A stretch of DNA of 64,000 nt from Lacinutrix sp. Hel_I_90 (GTDB lineage: Bacteria > Bacteroidota > Bacteroidia > Flavobacteriales > Flavobacteriaceae): assembly GCF_000934685.1 (NCBI RefSeq), contig NZ_JYNQ01000001.1, forward strand, positions 1,786,501 to 1,850,500. Reading direction: 5' to 3'. The first letter of the stretch is position 1, and each line of letters opens with the position of its first letter. The notes under the pieces were generated by a model, which did no database searches, was not told the DNA's origin, and worked only from the letters and a program-made list of their open reading frames with translations. Shown here in pieces: positions 60,565 to 64,000 of the stretch. A program made the position numbers and the translations under genes.

Positions 60565-61122
60565 ATGAACGACGACATTCAATTTATAATAGACAGTACA
60601 AAAGAAGCCATGGACAGTGCTATCGTGCACCTAAAAAAACAGTTTGTAAACATTCGAGCGGGTAAAGCCAGTCCAGCAATGCTAGGAAGCGTTATGGTCG
60701 ATTATTACGGTTCGCAAACACCACTAAGCCAAATAGCAAACGTGAATACTCCAGACGGGAGAACGATTACTATACAGCCTTGGGAAAAAAACATGATTCA
60801 ACCTATAGAAAAAGCCATTTTAATTGCTAATTTAGGCTTTAATCCTATGAATAATGGCGAACTTTTAATCATTAATGTGCCGCCTTTAACTGAAGAACGC
60901 AGATTGCAGTTAGCAAAACAAGCAAAAGCAGAAGCTGAAGACGCTAAGGTAGGTGTGCGTAATGCCAGAAAAGATGCCAATAATGACATAAAAAAATTAG
61001 AGGATGCCTCTGAAGATCTTCAGAAAAATGCCGAAGCAGATGTTCAGGAATTAACAGACAAAGCTGTAAAACGTATCGACGAGCTGTTCGCAAATAAAGA
61101 TGCAGAGATTATGACGGTTTAA
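60565..61122 (+). CDS. frr: ribosome recycling factor
   Basis: 185 residues, the standard length. Helical domain I begins MDSAIVHLKKQFVNIRAGKASPAML; domain II includes YGSQTPLSQIANVNTPDGRTI, IQPWEKNMI and then PLTEERRLQLAKQAK; the C-terminal helix ends DELFANKDAEIMTV. With EF-G it splits post-termination ribosomes. A strong terminator follows. Confidence 0.98.
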   Translation: MNDDIQFIIDSTKEAMDSAIVHLKKQFVNIRAGKASPAMLGSVMVDYYGSQTPLSQIANVNTPDGRTITIQPWEKNMIQPIEKAILIANLGFNPMNNGELLIINVPPLTEERRLQLAKQAKAEAEDAKVGVRNARKDANNDIKKLEDASEDLQKNAEADVQELTDKAVKRIDELFANKDAEIMTV

Positions 61123-61127
61123 ACGTT

Positions 61128-61155
61128 AAAAGCGACTTAATTGTCGCTTTTTTTA
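61128..61155 (+). terminator. intrinsic terminator after frr
   Basis: AAAAGCGAC (61128-61136) pairs with GTCGCTTTT (61143-61151), 6-base loop, followed by TTTT. Perfect 9-bp stem. Confidence 0.88.
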
Positions 61156-61175
61156 TATCAATAACACTTAGCTTT

Positions 61176-61934
61176 ATGTTTTATAATATTATGTGCTATT
61201 TTAAATTCATCTGTATTTATTGTGCGTTTTTATTTTCATTTATAAGCAACGCTCAAGACTACACATTCATTCCGGAAAATCAACAGCTGCTGTCTGATGA
61301 GCAGGTTAAAACCATGCAAATTATGATATCAACAGATGTGATACTCTTTAATGAACAGGGCGAAATTTTGCCAATGTCGCAAATAAAATTGATGACTAAT
61401 CCAGAGTACAAACCATTATTTTATGTAGACATCGCTAACAAAATAAAAACGGTAGTGTTTAAAAAGAAAAGTAATCTTCCGGTCTTGGTTAAGAAAAACC
61501 CAGAAGCAAAATTCACAAAAGATGAGAAAGCTTTAGATTTTATTGTTTCAGATTTAAAAGATAAGACTATTAAGCTTTCAGAATTAAAAGGAAAAGTGGT
61601 CGTGCTTAATTTTTGGTTCACGAAATGTGGGCCTTGCATACAGGAAATGCCCGATTTAAATGCTTTAGTTAAAGAATTTAAAGATGACCCCGTTGTTTTT
61701 TTAGCCATAACTTTCAACAAAAAAGAGCTGGTCGAACAGTTTTTAGAAGAACAAACTTTCGATTATTCTATTGCTGCTAATGCAAACAATGTCATTACGA
61801 TTTATGGTGTACAAAGCTACCCAACAAGTATGGTGATTAACAAAAAAGGGGAAATCGTGCTCAAAGAATTAGGGTATAGAACCAATATACAAGAGGTGCT
61901 TTCGCAATCTATTAAATCGCAACTAACAAAATAA
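61176..61934 (+). CDS. exported TlpA-like thioredoxin-family protein
   Basis: 252 residues. Sec signal peptide (hydrophobic about 9-24, cleavage after SNA/Q), then a 90-residue N-terminal domain with no known match, and a TlpA/AhpC-type thioredoxin domain from about 118. Active site Cys151-Gly-Pro-Cys154 in FTKCGPC, cis-proline in SYPTSM. Likely a periplasmic thiol reductase. A second in-frame ATG at 61191 is possible. Followed after one base by the DUF5686-like barrel gene, so probably cotranscribed. Confidence 0.87.
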   Translation: MFYNIMCYFKFICIYCAFLFSFISNAQDYTFIPENQQLLSDEQVKTMQIMISTDVILFNEQGEILPMSQIKLMTNPEYKPLFYVDIANKIKTVVFKKKSNLPVLVKKNPEAKFTKDEKALDFIVSDLKDKTIKLSELKGKVVVLNFWFTKCGPCIQEMPDLNALVKEFKDDPVVFLAITFNKKELVEQFLEEQTFDYSIAANANNVITIYGVQSYPTSMVINKKGEIVLKELGYRTNIQEVLSQSIKSQLTK

Positions 61935-61935
61935 T

Positions 61936-63195
61936 ATGCGAAAACACCTGCTCTTAACTGTACTCTTTCTTTTTTCGTTATCAACAATTTCACAAACGCC
62001 TGAAACTGAAAAAGACAGCACAAAGTCCGATGTGTTATTAAAACAAATAGGTAATGGTTTTTTTCCTACCAAAGTATGGAATTTCGATTTACGCTACCTT
62101 GTGAAATTTAATCAATATGAAGGTTTTAGAACGGGATTAGGTGGAGTTACTAATGATAATTTTTCAGAAAAGTACCGCATAGATTCGTATCTCGTTTATG
62201 GTTTTGTAGACCACAGGTTTAAATACAAAATAGGTGGTGGATTTAGAGTGCATCCAGAAACAAACACCTGGATAAACTTGTCTTATAAAGATGATTTACA
62301 GGAAACAGGAAGCTCAGAGTTTTTAACGGACGGCCGTTTTTTCTCCTTCTTTGAACCGCGCTTATTAAATATTGATTTGTTCCATAAACACATTACATCA
62401 GCCATAAACATTGAGCATGAGTTCAATCCAAAATTATTGGCTGAAACAGAATTTGCGGTAAGCAACATCCGGCCGACCTATGACTATAATTATGTCTTAG
62501 ACAATCGCTCTTATGGTGCCTTTGAAACCACGACTGCCAAAGCATCCTTACAATGGAACCCGTTTAGCGCTTATGAAATTACTGCTGAGGGAACCACAAA
62601 AGAGCTTAAAGACGGTTACCCAAAGTTTACTCTTCAATATTCTAAAAGTTTTAGGAATGTTCTGAGTGCCGATTTTAATTTTTCAAAATTAGATTTTAGA
62701 ACCATTCATAAAATAATTTATAATGAAGACTCTTACTCTGTGGCTACATTTTCAGCTGGACTTGCCCATGGCGATACCCCTTTAACACATTTATATCACG
62801 CCTACCCTAATAATATTAGAAAAGAAACGATTTTACAGCGTTTCTCTGTGGCAGGCATCAACAGCTTTGAGACCATGTATTTTAATGAATTCTTTTCAGA
62901 CAGATACGCCACCCTTGTCTTCAAACACTATATTAAACCGTTTCATATTACAAAAAAATTCAATCCGCAATTAGTACTCATCTCCCGTTACGCTATTGGG
63001 AATATGAATAACGTTAGCCGACATCAAAATGTGAGTTTTAGCACCCTAAAACAAGGCTATACAGAAAGTGGTTTTGAAATTAATAAGTTACTTCTCGGTT
63101 TTGGGTTGAGTTTAACCTACAGATATGGTCCCTACCATTTATCTCGCGAAGAAGATAATATTGCCTTTAAATTCACCTTTAATATATCATTATAA
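61936..63195 (+). CDS. DUF5686-like outer-membrane beta-barrel protein
   Basis: 419 residues. Signal peptide (about 1-20, ending ISQ/T), then beta-barrel pattern with alternating hydrophobic strands and aromatic girdles; YEGFRTGLGGVTNDNFSEKYRI and YLVYGFVDHRFKYKIGGG are the features of the barrel part of DUF5686 proteins. The N-terminal carboxypeptidase-regulatory-like domain of the full-length family is missing. The last residue is Leu after FTFNIS, and the C-terminal strand ends near a hydrophobic residue as expected for BAM substrates. Function unknown. Confidence 0.72.
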   Translation: MRKHLLLTVLFLFSLSTISQTPETEKDSTKSDVLLKQIGNGFFPTKVWNFDLRYLVKFNQYEGFRTGLGGVTNDNFSEKYRIDSYLVYGFVDHRFKYKIGGGFRVHPETNTWINLSYKDDLQETGSSEFLTDGRFFSFFEPRLLNIDLFHKHITSAINIEHEFNPKLLAETEFAVSNIRPTYDYNYVLDNRSYGAFETTTAKASLQWNPFSAYEITAEGTTKELKDGYPKFTLQYSKSFRNVLSADFNFSKLDFRTIHKIIYNEDSYSVATFSAGLAHGDTPLTHLYHAYPNNIRKETILQRFSVAGINSFETMYFNEFFSDRYATLVFKHYIKPFHITKKFNPQLVLISRYAIGNMNNVSRHQNVSFSTLKQGYTESGFEINKLLLGFGLSLTYRYGPYHLSREEDNIAFKFTFNISL

Positions 63196-63259
63196 ATTTA
63201 AAATTAATAGCGTAATTTTATAGGTTTTACATACCTTTACCCCCTACTTTAAAAGGCCA

Positions 63260-64000
63260 ATGTCAAAACAGAAAAAATCTAAATTTTGGGATGTCGTTGC
63301 AAGACTTATCTTGCGAAATAAAATAGGCATACTCTTAAGCCTTATTATCATTACGGTTTTATTCAGTACGCAATGGAAACACATGCGTTTCACTTACACT
63401 GAAGCTAATCTTTTACCTGATGATCATGAAGTTAATATTGAATACAATAAGTTTCTAGACATTTTTGGAGAAGAAGGTAATTTAATTGTATTTGGTGTAA
63501 AAGACAGCACGCTTTTTACTGTAGAGAAGTTAAACGCCTGGAACGCACTTTCTGAAAGTTTTAGAAATTATAAAGAAGTAGAAGCCGTTGTTTCCATAAA
63601 AGACTTACAAAAACTTGTTAAAAATAATGAGGCGCAAAAATTTGATTTAGAGCCTTTTATTAAAGATTCAATTACGTCAATGACGCAAATTGACAGGTTA
63701 CAAGATGAGCTTTTTAAACAGTATCCTTTCTATGACAATTTTCTTTTTAATAAAGAGACCAAAACAGTACGAACGGCTATTTATTTAAAAAAAGAAATCG
63801 TTAATACACCTGCTCGAAAAGATTTTGTTTTTAATAATCTGGTAGACAAAATAACAGCCTTTGAAGCGCAATACGACCTGGACGTTCGTGTTTCTGGAAT
63901 GCCTTATATTAGAACGCTAAATGCGCAAAATATTGTCGATGAAATTGGCTTATTTGTTGGAGCTGCGTTGTTAGTTACTTCACTTATTTTCTTCTTATTT
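63260..64000 (+). CDS. RND/MMPL-type exporter, 5' part (runs off the window)
   Basis: 247 codons are present without a stop. A basic N-terminus (MSKQKKSKFWDVVARLILRNK) and TM1 (about 22-38) are followed by TEANLLPDDHEVNIEYNKFLDIFGEEGNLIVF, the typical first periplasmic loop of MMPL/RND-superfamily proteins, and a second membrane segment begins at the window end (LFVGAALLVTSLIFFLF). Substrate not determinable; these often carry lipids or hydrophobic compounds. The rest lies outside. Confidence 0.88.
   Translation, partial: MSKQKKSKFWDVVARLILRNKIGILLSLIIITVLFSTQWKHMRFTYTEANLLPDDHEVNIEYNKFLDIFGEEGNLIVFGVKDSTLFTVEKLNAWNALSESFRNYKEVEAVVSIKDLQKLVKNNEAQKFDLEPFIKDSITSMTQIDRLQDELFKQYPFYDNFLFNKETKTVRTAIYLKKEIVNTPARKDFVFNNLVDKITAFEAQYDLDVRVSGMPYIRTLNAQNIVDEIGLFVGAALLVTSLIFFLF

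Overview
The window looks like a chromosomal segment of a marine or environmental Flavobacteriaceae (Bacteroidota). The AT-rich base composition, lipoprotein glycosidases, YgiQ, the rplM-rpsI-rpsB-tsf-pyrH-frr gene order, several promoters with the Bacteroidota -7 element TAnnTTTG, and DUF5686-type and flavobacterial-only hypothetical families all point there. I saw no rRNA, tRNA, CRISPR array, transposase or integrase.

Layout. (1) 1-12 kb: the tail of a polysaccharide-deacetylase-like gene, a thioredoxin-fold protein without its active-site cysteines, a membrane metallophosphoesterase, and a glycan-degradation block: GH2 beta-mannosidase, CutC-family protein and GH20 hexosaminidase on the minus strand, diverging from a GH92 alpha-mannosidase and a FucP-type sugar transporter on the plus strand. 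With the glycosylasparaginase at 16.1 kb, these activities match stepwise removal of mannose and GlcNAc from N-glycans down to GlcNAc-Asn. (2) 12.2-15.8 kb: a four-gene set (hypothetical, multi-TM protein, histidine kinase, LuxR-type regulator), then a decayed pseudogene that I reconstructed from an apparently empty intergenic stretch, and a small unknown gene. (3) 16-23 kb: glycosylasparaginase, DNA polymerase I, a Nudix hydrolase, a MltF-type lytic transglycosylase, and two tandem paralogous small membrane proteins of 49 and 52 residues.

(4) 23.0-54.1 kb is the most distinctive region: a surface-glycan, glycolipid or natural-product-like locus with frequent strand switches. It holds four B12-binding-type radical SAM enzymes, four small-molecule-type SAM methyltransferases plus one FkbM methyltransferase, seven SGNH-fold proteins, a minimal nucleotidyltransferase, a GT2 polyprenol-phosphate glycosyltransferase and two GT-C membrane glycosyltransferases, one GT4, a flippase, a polysaccharide deacetylase, a GNAT protein, a 2OG-Fe(II) oxygenase, an acyltransferase-3, and a carbamoyltransferase/SxtJ/DUF5989 trio that parallels sxtI-sxtJ-sxtK of saxitoxin clusters. 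No classical Wza/Wzc/initiating transferase is visible. The set suggests a small but very heavily decorated (methylated, acylated, deacetylated, carbamoylated, hydroxylated) exported product.

(5) 54.2-64 kb is housekeeping: ygiQ, rplM-rpsI, rpsB, tsf, pyrH, frr, then a TlpA-type thioredoxin, a DUF5686-like outer-membrane barrel and the start of an RND/MMPL exporter that runs off the window.

Start codons were moved from the longest open frame where family alignment or a promoter motif argued for it; those choices are stated per gene. Functions come from motifs read by eye, not from database searches.
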